NCBI GenBank assembly: GCA_963806015.1
Contig: CAWDWM010000002.1
Coordinates: forward strand, 434,001-498,000
Length of the DNA: 64,000 bases
From: JAOPZW01 sp963806015
GTDB lineage: Bacteria > Actinomycetota > Thermoleophilia > Solirubrobacterales > Solirubrobacteraceae
Direction of reading: 5' to 3'
The notes below the pieces were generated by a model. That model did no database searches. It was not told where the DNA came from and was given only the letters and a program-made list of their open reading frames with translations. A program made the position numbers and the translations under genes. Positions within the stretch are counted from its first letter, which is position 1. The number at the start of each line of letters is the position of its first letter. Shown here one piece after another: positions 50,946 to 59,054 of this stretch.

Positions 50946-52249
50946 TTCTTGTAGTGCTCCAGCGGCTTGAGGCCGCTCTTGGGGGCGTGGGGGTGCTTGA
51001 TCCAGAACGCCTCGTGCGTGGGATCGCCGACGCTCCAGTTGAGCGCCTCGCCCTGGGCGGACTGGTTGAACGTGTTCGCCCCGGTGAACGGGCACGGGTT
51101 GAACGTGGAGCCGTCGGCCGGAGTGGTCGTCTGGACGCCGACGTTGGGCCCGAAGCAGTTGTCGCTGCCGGTGCCGTCGTAGAACAGCTCACGACCGTTG
51201 AGGTCGGCCCCGCCGAGCCCGAACTGGTTGTCGTGGACCTGGTTGCCGATGAGATCGGCGGCGTCGGTCTGCTTGAGCAGGATCTGCTTGAGCGCGCCCA
51301 CGCCGACCAGGTAGTTGCCGTAGATGCGGTTGTTGCTGACCTCGGCGCGGCGGCCGCCGAACAGCAGGACGCCGACGCCGATCGGGTAGGGCGCCGACGT
51401 CGCCTGCTTCTTCAGCTTGAACGGCGCGCCGGCGTAGTAGTTGAAGTTGTTCCAGAAGATGTCGTTGTCGGTGATGACGTTGTCCTCCGGCGGCGCGTAC
51501 TTCTCACTGTCCAGCGCGTTGGGAACGATGCCGGCGCCGTTGTTGAACCACTGCGACTTCGTGATCGTCACGTAGCGCATGTTGGTCCCCGAGAAGCCGA
51601 GCACGTTGCCGAACGACTTGACGTTGCGCACGATCGAGCGCTCGGGCGTCGTCTGCTTGGGCGTCTGGCCGATGTAGAAGCCCGAGTCGCTGTTGTAGGA
51701 CGCCTGGGAGTTCTCCATCACGCCGCCGAGCGAGTTGAAGGCGTAGATGCCGTAGACGCCGGAGAGCGTCGCGTTGAGGTGGTTGAGCTCGTAGCCGGAG
51801 ACGTTGACGACGTAGAAGCCGTTGCCGTTGTAGTGCTTGGAGGTGAAGCCGTTGATCGTCACCTGATTGGCCCCGTCGACCCGGACGCCGTTCTGGCGCG
51901 GCACCTTCTTGCCCTGCGAGCCGTCGAGGACGACCTTCGAGGGATCCTTGGGGTTGCCGATGAGCTTGAGGTAGCGCTTGGACGCGCCGAGCACGGTGAC
52001 GCCCTCGCGGTAGGTGCCGCTCTTGACCTTGACCGTGTCGCCGGCCTTCGCCTTGTTGACGGCCGATTGGATCGTGGAGTACTTGCAGCCGTGCTTGCAC
52101 ACCGTGAGGGTGTGGAACGGCCCCTTCGGCGCCTTCTGCGTGGTCGATGGCTTCGACGGCGGCGGGTATTGGCCCGCCAATGCAGCGCCAGGGAGAGCCA
52201 GGGCGGCCGCCAGGGCGAGGCCGATGGTGATGCTGCGGAGCTGGGACAT
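50942..52249 (-). CDS. Secreted right-handed parallel beta-helix protein
   Basis: 435 residues with a signal peptide (ITIGLALAAALALPGAALA). TIQSAVNKAKAGDTVKVKSG and the repeated strand-turn pattern (VTINGFTSKHYNGNGFYVVN, GIYAFNSLGGVMENSQASYN, VSNNRIYGNYLVGVGAL) are typical for a parallel beta-helix such as NosD/CASH proteins, which handle polysaccharide or copper sites. Lying between a multicopper oxidase and a cupredoxin suggests a shared pathway. No catalytic residues are obvious. Confidence 0.85.
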   Translation of the reverse strand: MSQLRSITIGLALAAALALPGAALAGQYPPPSKPSTTQKAPKGPFHTLTVCKHGCKYSTIQSAVNKAKAGDTVKVKSGTYREGVTVLGASKRYLKLIGNPKDPSKVVLDGSQGKKVPRQNGVRVDGANQVTINGFTSKHYNGNGFYVVNVSGYELNHLNATLSGVYGIYAFNSLGGVMENSQASYNSDSGFYIGQTPKQTTPERSIVRNVKSFGNVLGFSGTNMRYVTITKSQWFNNGAGIVPNALDSEKYAPPEDNVITDNDIFWNNFNYYAGAPFKLKKQATSAPYPIGVGVLLFGGRRAEVSNNRIYGNYLVGVGALKQILLKQTDAADLIGNQVHDNQFGLGGADLNGRELFYDGTGSDNCFGPNVGVQTTTPADGSTFNPCPFTGANTFNQSAQGEALNWSVGDPTHEAFWIKHPHAPKSGLKPLEHYKK

Positions 52250-52273
52250 GGGAACGTCTCCTCGTGCGGTGCC

Positions 52274-53401
52274 TTAGGGCTCGACCAGGTACCAGCCCGC
52301 CATCCCGCCGTCCTGGTGGGTGAAGACGTGGCAGTGGTACAGCCAGCGGCCCGGGTTGTCCTCGATGAAGCGGGCGGTGATCGTCTCGTTGGGCCCCACG
52401 GCGGGGGTGTCGACGAAGCTGCCGTCGGCGTCCCTCCAGCGGTGCCCGTGGATGTGGAAGTCGTGGAAGTTGGAGTCCATCCCCATCACGTGGATGGCGA
52501 CGTCCTGGCCGACCTTGGCCTGCAGCGTCGGCGTGTTGCCCGCGAAGGCGCGGCCGTTGATGCACTGGAACTGGCGCTCGAGGCCGGTGACCGGCGGCGC
52601 CAGCGAGTGGAAGAAGATCACGGCCTCGACGTCGGGCAGCTTCTCGCCGCGCTCGCGGACGATGAGCGCGCCGAAGAGCCCGCGGAAGGTGTTCAGCGTG
52701 TGGTTGGGACCGTGGTCGTGATAGGGCCACACGCCCACCGCGTCGGGCGTCGCCTGCCACGTGTAGGTGAACTCGCGGCCGGGGCGGACGAAGCCGCCGG
52801 CGCGGGTGAAGTCGCCCAGGAAGACGCCGTCGTACTCCGGGTTGTACTTGACCCCGTGTGGATGCATGGTCAGCGCCTGGCCGGTCTTCTGGGGAAGGCC
52901 GTTGCGGAAGTGCACGACGACGGTGTCGCCGACCTCGGCGTGGAGCGTCGGCCCCGGGATCGCGGGCGGCGCCAGCGGCGCCGCGAAGCCCTCTGTCATC
53001 TGCTGGTAGACGAAGGCGCGGTAGACGCTCGGGCCCGCGACGGCCCGGCCGTGCCATTCGTCGCGCCGCGGGCGCGAGGGCACGATGTCCCACAGCGCCT
53101 CGCGCGCCTCGATCCAGTACTCGCGCGCCGTCCCGCCCGGCTGCGGCTGCGGCGTGGTGAAGGTGAGCTGCTCGGTCGGCCCGGCCCCCGGCGCGCCGGC
53201 CGCGGCCGCGCGGGCGCGCGGCGCCGCCACGCGGCGCGCGGCGGCATCGGCCTTCGCGGCATCGCCCGGCTTGCTGAGCAGGACGCGCTCGCCGCCGATC
53301 GTGCATAGGAACGCACCGGCGCCCGCGGCCAGGAAGCCGCGGCGGGGCAGGCCGGTGTCTGACTCGAAGGGCGACGTCAAGGGCGGGGGGACGAGCGGCA
53401 C
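52274..53401 (-). CDS. Two-domain multicopper oxidase with twin-arginine signal
   Basis: 375 residues from GTG 53401. A twin-arginine signal is at PRRGFLAAGAGAF. Copper ligands: HPHG (H180, H182), WPYHDHG (H228, H230), FHIHGHRW (H316, H318) and YHCHVFTHQDGGM (H356, C357, H358, H362, M367). The type 1 cysteine is only in the second domain, so this is a two-domain oxidase of the laccase kind that should form trimers. It oxidises an unknown substrate with oxygen outside the cell. First gene of the operon, divergent from TetR. Confidence 0.93.
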   Translation of the reverse strand: MPLVPPPLTSPFESDTGLPRRGFLAAGAGAFLCTIGGERVLLSKPGDAAKADAAARRVAAPRARAAAAGAPGAGPTEQLTFTTPQPQPGGTAREYWIEAREALWDIVPSRPRRDEWHGRAVAGPSVYRAFVYQQMTEGFAAPLAPPAIPGPTLHAEVGDTVVVHFRNGLPQKTGQALTMHPHGVKYNPEYDGVFLGDFTRAGGFVRPGREFTYTWQATPDAVGVWPYHDHGPNHTLNTFRGLFGALIVRERGEKLPDVEAVIFFHSLAPPVTGLERQFQCINGRAFAGNTPTLQAKVGQDVAIHVMGMDSNFHDFHIHGHRWRDADGSFVDTPAVGPNETITARFIEDNPGRWLYHCHVFTHQDGGMAGWYLVEP

Positions 53402-53442
53402 CCATCGCGCCGCGGGCGCGATCCTAAGCCTTCACGGCGCCT

Positions 53443-53458
53443 CAGTACAACTGTACTG
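53443..53458. promoter_or_regulatory. Probable TetR operator between TetR and the copper operon
   Basis: CAGTACA-ac-TGTACTG, a perfect seven-base inverted repeat, begins 42 bases from the oxidase start and ends 10 bases from the TetR start. In this position a TetR dimer could control both genes. Confidence 0.68.
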
Positions 53459-53468
53459 TGCGTGCGAC

Positions 53469-54068
53469 ATGGCGACCGCCGTCCGCCGCGTGCCTCCGCA
53501 GGCCATCCGCGCCGCGATCATCGAGGCGACGATCCGCCTCATCGGGCGCCACGGCGTCGATGGGGTCACCCACCGTGCGGTGGCCGGTGAGGCCGGCGTG
53601 TCGCTCTCCTCGACGACCTACCACTTCGCCTCGCGCGACGAGATCGTCTCCGAGGCGCTGCGGCGCGTCGCCGCCCTCGAGATCGAGCGGATCGCGCGCG
53701 ACGCCGAAGCACTGGCCGACGGGCATCCCGACGTCCCCTCGATCGCCCGCGCGCTGGCGGCGTGGCTGACCGAGCAGGTGCAGGGCGAGGACCTGCTGCG
53801 CGTGCGCGCCGGCTACCACCTGCAACTCGAGGCGGGCCGGCGACCGGAGCTGCGCGCCATCCACGTCGCCTGGGGCCAGGCCGTCCATGACCTGGCCGGG
53901 CGCGTGCTGCGGGCGGCCGGCTCGCCCCGCCCGCGCACCGACGCCATCATCCTGGCCAGCACGATCGACGGCCTGCGCCTCGACGAGGTGACCGCGCCGC
54001 GCCCCGGGTTCGAGCGCCGCGCGCGCCCGGTGATCGAGCGCCTGCTGTCGATCCTCACGGCGCCGTGA
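53469..54068 (+). CDS. TetR family transcriptional regulator
   Basis: 199 residues. The DNA-binding domain is at the start (AAIIEATIRLIGRHGVDGVT, HRAVAGEAGVSLSSTTYHF) and a variable helical ligand domain follows. It is divergent from the copper operon with a palindrome in the shared promoter, and is coupled (GTGA) to an MmcQ/YjbR gene. It probably represses the oxidase operon; the ligand is unknown. Confidence 0.92.
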   Translation: MATAVRRVPPQAIRAAIIEATIRLIGRHGVDGVTHRAVAGEAGVSLSSTTYHFASRDEIVSEALRRVAALEIERIARDAEALADGHPDVPSIARALAAWLTEQVQGEDLLRVRAGYHLQLEAGRRPELRAIHVAWGQAVHDLAGRVLRAAGSPRPRTDAIILASTIDGLRLDEVTAPRPGFERRARPVIERLLSILTAP

Positions 54069-54430
54069 CGCCCGCCGCGCTGCGCCGCACGTGTCTCGCC
54101 ATGTCCGGCGCCACCGAGGAGTTCCCGTTCGGCCCGCAGAACTCGGTCTTCAAGGTCTACGGCAAGATCTTCGCGATCAGCCCCCTGGGCCGATCGCGCC
54201 CGCTGCGCATCTCGCTGAAGTGCGAGCCCGGGCTCGCGGAGCAGCTGCGCGTGAGCCATCCGGCGATCACGCCCGGCTACCACCTCAACAAGCGCCACTG
54301 GAACACGATCGTCCTCGACGGCTCGCTGCCCGACGCGATGCTCCGCGACATGATCGAGGACAGCTACGACCTCATCGTGGCGGCGCTGCCCAAGGCCAGG
54401 CAGCGAGCCCTGGGCTGGACCGCCGGCTGA
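54065..54430 (+). CDS. MmcQ/YjbR family protein
   Basis: 121 residues, GTG start overlapping the TetR stop. Family motifs: GATEEFPFGPQNSVFKVYGK, ISLKCEPGLAEQLR, GYHLNKRHWNTIVLDG and a final helix IEDSYDLIVAALPK. The fold is CyaY-like; the family is often annotated as DNA-binding but its role is not established. Confidence 0.9.
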   Translation: MTPAALRRTCLAMSGATEEFPFGPQNSVFKVYGKIFAISPLGRSRPLRISLKCEPGLAEQLRVSHPAITPGYHLNKRHWNTIVLDGSLPDAMLRDMIEDSYDLIVAALPKARQRALGWTAG

Positions 54431-54435
54431 GTTGG

Positions 54436-54819
54436 CTACAGCGGCTCGGCAGCGTGCCAGCTGCCGGCCTCGTCGCGCACGAGCAGGATCTCCTCTGAGC
54501 CGGCATCCGTGACCACGCGGAACAGAGCCTGGTCCTCCTCCATCCCCGGCCGGTCCACGACCTGGAGCAGCAGCAGCTCGCCGATCGCGGCGGGCGAGCG
54601 CGCGGCGAAGGCCGCGCGCGCCGCGGTCTCCATCGCCTCGCGGTCCCAGCCGCGGTCGACGGCGCGTGCCGCGGCCAGGGCGCGATCGGCGTCGCGCAGC
54701 GAGGCGAGCAGTTCGTCCTCCTCGCCGCGGGAGCGGCGGCCGTTGGCCACCAACCCTCCGACAATCAGTAGGACCACCAGCAGGACGAAGACGACGATGA
54801 TGACGGCAAGCGTGCTCAC
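54436..54819 (-). CDS. Small membrane-anchored protein of unknown function
   Basis: 127 residues from GTG 54819. One N-terminal membrane helix (LAVIIVVFVLLVVLLIVGGL) is followed by a cytoplasmic helix-rich segment (LLASLRDADRALAAARAVDR) and a small beta-rich end (QALFRVVTDAGSEEILLVRD). It lies 8 bases downstream of sigH and is probably cotranscribed. No family recognised. Confidence 0.72.
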   Translation of the reverse strand: MSTLAVIIVVFVLLVVLLIVGGLVANGRRSRGEEDELLASLRDADRALAAARAVDRGWDREAMETAARAAFAARSPAAIGELLLLQVVDRPGMEEDQALFRVVTDAGSEEILLVRDEAGSWHAAEPL

Positions 54820-54827
54820 GACGCTGG

Positions 54828-55475
54828 TTACAACATCACATTGCGCGACGCGAGGTGTGCTCCCACCTTGCGCTTGACCCGCTGCAGGGCGTTGTCGACC
54901 GTCTTGCAATCACAGCCGATGCGGTCTCCAACCTGCTCGTAGGAGTAGCCGTCGAGGTAGAGCGCGAGCACGCGCGACTCGAGGTCGGAGAGCGCCGTGG
55001 ACAGGCAGGCCACGAGCGAGCGCAGCTCCTCGGAGGAGATGACCTGATTGACGGGGTCGTGCACCGAAGGGCCCGGGATGACCTCGTCGAGCGTCGGCTC
55101 GCCGTCGGACGCGCTCGCCGGCGTGCTGGAGAACGACACGTACTGGTTCAACGGCGTGTGCTTGTTGCGCGTGGCCGTCTTCACCGCCGTGATGATCTGG
55201 CGCGTGATGCAGAGCTCGGCGAAGTTGCGAAAGCTCGACTCGCGGTCGGAGCGGAAGTCGCGGATGGCCTTGTAGAGGCCGACCAGCCCTTCCTGGATCA
55301 GGTCGTCGCTATCGCCACCGGCGAGGAAGTACGACGACGCCTTCAGGCGGACGAAGCCGTAGTAGCGGCGGACCAGGCGGTCGTACGACGTCGGATCGCC
55401 CTGCTTGGCGAGCGCGATGAGGTAGCCATCTTCGACCTGAACCTGAGATTGAGCGTTGGGAGACAGACGGGCCAC
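54828..55475 (-). CDS. sigH: RNA polymerase sigma factor of the SigH type
   Basis: 215 residues, GTG start. Region 2 contains YYGFVRLKASSYFLAGGDSD and DLIQEGLVGLYKAIRDFRSD, region 4 has LSDLESRVLALYLDGYSYEQ and VDNALQRVKRKVGAHL. The pattern is that of the sporulation/stationary-phase sigma-H of Firmicutes and its actinobacterial homologues, not an ECF factor. Gene order cysS-rlmB-sigH is the same as in Bacillus. Its upstream region contains two inverted repeats. Confidence 0.88.
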   Translation of the reverse strand: MARLSPNAQSQVQVEDGYLIALAKQGDPTSYDRLVRRYYGFVRLKASSYFLAGGDSDDLIQEGLVGLYKAIRDFRSDRESSFRNFAELCITRQIITAVKTATRNKHTPLNQYVSFSSTPASASDGEPTLDEVIPGPSVHDPVNQVISSEELRSLVACLSTALSDLESRVLALYLDGYSYEQVGDRIGCDCKTVDNALQRVKRKVGAHLASRNVML

Positions 55476-55493
55476 GAGCGGTCCTTTCGCCCC

Positions 55494-55597
55494 GTCGGCA
55501 GCCCTGCCGACAGGATCGGATTGGTGCTCAGTGGCGCAATCCTCCCCGGAGCGCCATCTGCATAGAAATCTGACTTTTGCTCAACCTCAAGTTGAGC
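55494..55597 (-). promoter_or_regulatory. sigH leader with two inverted repeats
   Basis: This 162-base gap (55476-55637) before sigH is clearly less GC-rich than its surroundings. GTCGGCAG-cc-CTGCCGAC (55494-55511) lies just ahead of the GAAAGGA ribosome site, and GCTCAAC-ctcaa-GTTGAGC (55579-55597) lies nearer rlmB. The second could be an operator or the rlmB terminator; the first could affect sigH translation. No transcription start can be fixed by eye. Confidence 0.5.
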
Positions 55598-55637
55598 CTC
55601 AGTCGAGGCGGACTTATTCCAGACTTATGGAGCGCTG

Positions 55638-56345
55638 TCAAGCGCCGGTGCGCTTCTGCAAGATCCCGTACAGCAGAGCGGCAGCCGCGGCGCTGGCATT
55701 CAGCGACTGGACATGGCCGCGCAACGGGAGCGCGATCAACTGATCGCAGGCGCCCGCCACGCGCGGGCGCAGGCCTCGGCCCTCGGCCCCGATGACGAGC
55801 ACGCAGCCCCCGCTGTAGTCGGGCTGCAGGTAGGGCTCGCCGTCCTCGGCCGTCGCGCCGTAGCACCAGCAGCCGGCCTCCTGGGCGGAGGCGAGGAAGT
55901 CGGCCACGTTGCGCACCCGCGCGATCGGCAGGTGCTCGACGGCGCCCGCCGACGCCTTGCACACCGCCGGCGTGACTTCGGCCGAGCGGCGTTGGGGAAT
56001 GACCACGCCGTCGGCGCCGACGCACTCGGCGGTGCGGCAGATCGCCCCCAGGTTCTGGGGATCCTGGAGCTCGTCGAGCACGACGATGAGCGGGTCGGGC
56101 CGCGCGAGCAGCCCGGCCCCGTCGACGTACGGATAGGAGCCGACCTCGGCGCACAGCCCCTGGTGGGCGTCGGTCCCCGTGCGCTTGGCGATCTCCTCCG
56201 GGCGCGCCTCGAGGACCTCGACGTCGCGCAGCCACGGCTCGGCCGCGGCCCCGCGCGTGGCCCACACGCGGTGCACGGGGCGCCGGCCCGCCCGCAGCGC
56301 CTCGCGGATGGGATTGCGCCCGTAGAGGACGAGCTCGCCGCTCAT
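55638..56345 (-). CDS. rlmB: 23S rRNA 2'-O-methyltransferase, RlmB/TrmH type
   Basis: 235 residues. An N-terminal substrate-binding part (LVLYGRNPIREALRAGRRPV) precedes the SPOUT knot with VVLDELQDPQNLGAICRTAE, LVIGAEGRGLRP and LPLRGHVQSLNASAAAAALL. The three SAM/trefoil motifs are all present. It methylates the ribose of a guanosine in 23S rRNA. It overlaps the end of cysS by four bases (ATGA), as part of a cysS-rlmB unit. Confidence 0.93.
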   Translation of the reverse strand: MSGELVLYGRNPIREALRAGRRPVHRVWATRGAAAEPWLRDVEVLEARPEEIAKRTGTDAHQGLCAEVGSYPYVDGAGLLARPDPLIVVLDELQDPQNLGAICRTAECVGADGVVIPQRRSAEVTPAVCKASAGAVEHLPIARVRNVADFLASAQEAGCWCYGATAEDGEPYLQPDYSGGCVLVIGAEGRGLRPRVAGACDQLIALPLRGHVQSLNASAAAAALLYGILQKRTGA

Positions 56346-57706
56346 CGATCCACCCGCACGAGCTGCGGGCCGGCGGCGGAGTCGCGCACCTGCCAGCCCT
56401 GCGCGGCGAGCTCGTCGCGCAGGCGATCGGCCGCGGCGAAGTCACGCGCGCTGCGGGCCGCCTCGCGGCGCTCGAGCAGCGCCAGGGCGCCGGCGTCGGG
56501 CTCGCCGTCGGCGCCGGTGGCGTCGAGCAGGTCGTCCAGCGCGAAGATCTGCAGCATCTCGCGCAGGTCGGCGTCGCCGGTGCCGGGCTCGCGGCGGTTG
56601 GCCTCCCGGATCCACTCGAACACCTCGGCCAGCGCGGTCGGCGTGTGGAAGTCGTCGGCCAGGGCGGCGAAGAAGCGCTCCTTGTGCGGCGAGAGGTCCG
56701 CCGGCGAGGGCCCGGGCGTCAGGCGCCGCGCCGCCTCGCGTACGCGGCGCACGGCCGCCGAGGCCTGGGCCAGCGTGCTCGCGTCGTACTGGATCGGCTG
56801 GCGGTAGTGGCCCGCGACGAAGAACATGATCACCGCGTCGCGGCCGTGCTCGGCCAGCGCGTCGGCCAGCGACGTGATGTTGCCCGTGCTCTTGGACATC
56901 TTGTCGTCGCCCATCTGGAGCATCCCGTTGTGCATCCAGATGCGCGAGAGCTCGGCGCCGCGGCCGCGGCGCGTCTGCGCGGCCTCGTTCTCGTGGTGGG
57001 GGAAGGTCAGGTCGTTGCCGCCGGTGTGGATCTCGAAGCCGACGCCGAGCACCTCCTCGGCCATCGCCGAGCACTCGATGTGCCAGCCCGGCCGCCCGCG
57101 GCCCCACGGGGCGTCCCAGGCCGTGTCCTCGTCGGGCTTCTGGCCCTTCCACAGGGCGAAGTCGAGCGGATCCTCCTTGCGATCGGAGCCTTCGACCCCC
57201 TCGCCCTGGTCCATGTCGTCGACCGAGCGATGGCTCAGCGAGCCGTATTCGGGGTCGGCGCGCACCCGGAAGTAGACGTCGCCCTCGACGGCGTAGGCGG
57301 AGTCGTTGTCGAGCAGGGCCTGGATCAGATCCTTGATCGGCTCGATCGTCTCGGAGGCCAGCGGCTCGCGATCGGGCCGCCCCAGGCCCAGGCCCTCGGT
57401 GTCGGCGAAGTAGTGCGCGGTCATCTCACGCGCCAGGTCGGCGCTCGCGACCCCCAGGGGCCGTGCCGCGTCGTAGATCTTGTCGTTGATGTCGGTGACA
57501 TTGGCCACGAGCGTCACTTCGTAGCCCTCGTGCTCGAGAAAGCGCTTGAGCAGCGAGGGGACGACGTAGGGCCGCGCGTTGCCGATGTGGATGCGGTTGT
57601 AGACCGTTGGGCCGCACGAATAGATGCCCACGCGGCCAGGGTCGCGCGGCTCCAGCGGCTGCTTTTGTCCGGTGCGCGTGTCGTGGAGGCGGATCTCGCG
57701 GGCCAT
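56342..57706 (-). CDS. cysS: Cysteinyl-tRNA synthetase
   Basis: 454 residues with class I signatures HIGN at 40-43 and KMSKS at 269-273. Zinc ligands are expected at C31 (SCGPTVY), C212 (ECSAMA) and H237/E-containing FPHHENE. The C-terminal part (LLERREAARSARDFAAADRL) binds the anticodon stem. It charges tRNA-Cys. Normal family length. Its ATG is preceded by an 81-base divergent promoter region. Confidence 0.97.
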   Translation of the reverse strand: MAREIRLHDTRTGQKQPLEPRDPGRVGIYSCGPTVYNRIHIGNARPYVVPSLLKRFLEHEGYEVTLVANVTDINDKIYDAARPLGVASADLAREMTAHYFADTEGLGLGRPDREPLASETIEPIKDLIQALLDNDSAYAVEGDVYFRVRADPEYGSLSHRSVDDMDQGEGVEGSDRKEDPLDFALWKGQKPDEDTAWDAPWGRGRPGWHIECSAMAEEVLGVGFEIHTGGNDLTFPHHENEAAQTRRGRGAELSRIWMHNGMLQMGDDKMSKSTGNITSLADALAEHGRDAVIMFFVAGHYRQPIQYDASTLAQASAAVRRVREAARRLTPGPSPADLSPHKERFFAALADDFHTPTALAEVFEWIREANRREPGTGDADLREMLQIFALDDLLDATGADGEPDAGALALLERREAARSARDFAAADRLRDELAAQGWQVRDSAAGPQLVRVDR

Positions 57707-57787
57707 CGACCCCCAATCTACGCAAGGTGCGAACACGACGAACGACCGGTGCCGGGATCGCCGGGGCCGTGTATAAGGTGCCCTGCT

Positions 57788-59032
57788 ATGCCCGGCGAGC
57801 TGCCCCACGCCCGGCGCCTTGCCCTGGTCGACGAGGCCTTCCGCACCCTGCCCGAGCGCTATCTCGGCGCCCCGGAGGACTTCGACGCGACCTACCACGT
57901 GCGCCTGGGCGACCTGGGCCGCACCTGGGAGGTGCGCTGCACGACGCGCGGGGCGCGCGTGCGCCAGGGCTGCACGCGACGCGAGCCCGACGTCGTCATC
58001 GGCACCCACGCGGAGACCTGGCTGGCCCTGCGCGAAGGCGAGCTGTCGGGCGTCGAGGCCTTCTGGCAGCGCCTGCTCTACGCGCGCGGCGACGTCGACC
58101 TGGCCATCGGCTTCGAGGGCATGTTCCGCCTGCCCAACGGGCGCCCGCCGCTGCTGCGCATCCACGACGTCGCGCTCCCCGGCCGGCGGGTGTCGACGCT
58201 GACCATGGGCGACGGCCCCGACGTGGTCTGCATCCACGGGCTGGGCGCGACCAAGGCCTCGTTCTTCGACACCGCCGGGGCGCTCACCCGCGCGGGCTAC
58301 CGGGTCCACGCGCTCGACCTGCCCGGCTTCGGCGGATCGTCGAAGCCCGTCTCCGGGCCGTACTCCGCGCGCTGGTTCGCCGACACCGTGGTCGAGGTGA
58401 TGGACGCCCTCGACGTCAGCCGCGCCCACCTGGTGGGCAACTCGATGGGCGGCCGCGTCGCCATCGAAGTGGGGCTGCGCGCACCCGAGCGCGTGGCCGG
58501 CCTCGCGCTGCTGTCGCCGGCGGTGGCCTTCGTCAAGCGCGACTGGCACCCGGTCGTGCGCCTGCTGCGCCCCGAGTTGGGGCTGCTGCCCCACAACCTC
58601 GGGCGCGCCCGGGTCGCCCGCCAGTTCTGGAGCCTGTTCGCCGACCCCGACCAGGTCGACCCCAGCGTGGCCGACATCGTGGTCGACGAGTTCCAGCGCA
58701 TCTACGCGAGCGCAGGCGCGCGGCTGGCCTTCCTCACCGCCGCGCGCAACATCTACCTCGAGCGCCCCTTCGGGCGCGGCGGCTTCTACCCGCGCCTGGC
58801 CGAGCTCGAGGCGCCCGCGTTGTTCGTGTGGGGCGCCTGTGACCGCCTCATCCCGCCGGGGTTCAAGCGCCACGTGGCCCAGTGGCTGCCCGACGCCGAG
58901 CAGATCGTGCTGGAGGACTGCGGCCACGTGCCCCAGGTCGAGCGCTCCGAGCAGACGATCGGGCTGCTGCGGCGCTTCTTCGAGCGCATCGACGCGCTCG
59001 GCCCGCGCCGGGCGCGGGCGCGCGCGGCCTAG
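57788..59032 (+). CDS. Fusion of an SCP2-like lipid-binding domain and an alpha/beta hydrolase
   Basis: 414 residues. Residues 1-115 look like a small sterol-carrier (SCP2) domain (DATYHVRLGDLGRTWEVR, VVIGTHAETWLALREGELSG). Residues 130-400 are an alpha/beta hydrolase with oxyanion region VVCIHGLGATKASFF, nucleophile S219 in LVGNSMGGRV, D352 in GACDRLIPP and H380 in DCGHVPQ. Such a fusion would hand a lipid ester to the hydrolase. First of four genes in a lipid-type row. Confidence 0.85.
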   Translation: MPGELPHARRLALVDEAFRTLPERYLGAPEDFDATYHVRLGDLGRTWEVRCTTRGARVRQGCTRREPDVVIGTHAETWLALREGELSGVEAFWQRLLYARGDVDLAIGFEGMFRLPNGRPPLLRIHDVALPGRRVSTLTMGDGPDVVCIHGLGATKASFFDTAGALTRAGYRVHALDLPGFGGSSKPVSGPYSARWFADTVVEVMDALDVSRAHLVGNSMGGRVAIEVGLRAPERVAGLALLSPAVAFVKRDWHPVVRLLRPELGLLPHNLGRARVARQFWSLFADPDQVDPSVADIVVDEFQRIYASAGARLAFLTAARNIYLERPFGRGGFYPRLAELEAPALFVWGACDRLIPPGFKRHVAQWLPDAEQIVLEDCGHVPQVERSEQTIGLLRRFFERIDALGPRRARARAA

Positions 59033-59054
59033 GCGGTCGCTAGCCTGCCGCGGG

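Noticed and set aside
50870..53308. 812-codon plus-strand frame opposite the copper operon
   Set aside because: The minus-strand genes have intact copper ligands; this frame is Val/Arg/Gly-rich shadow.
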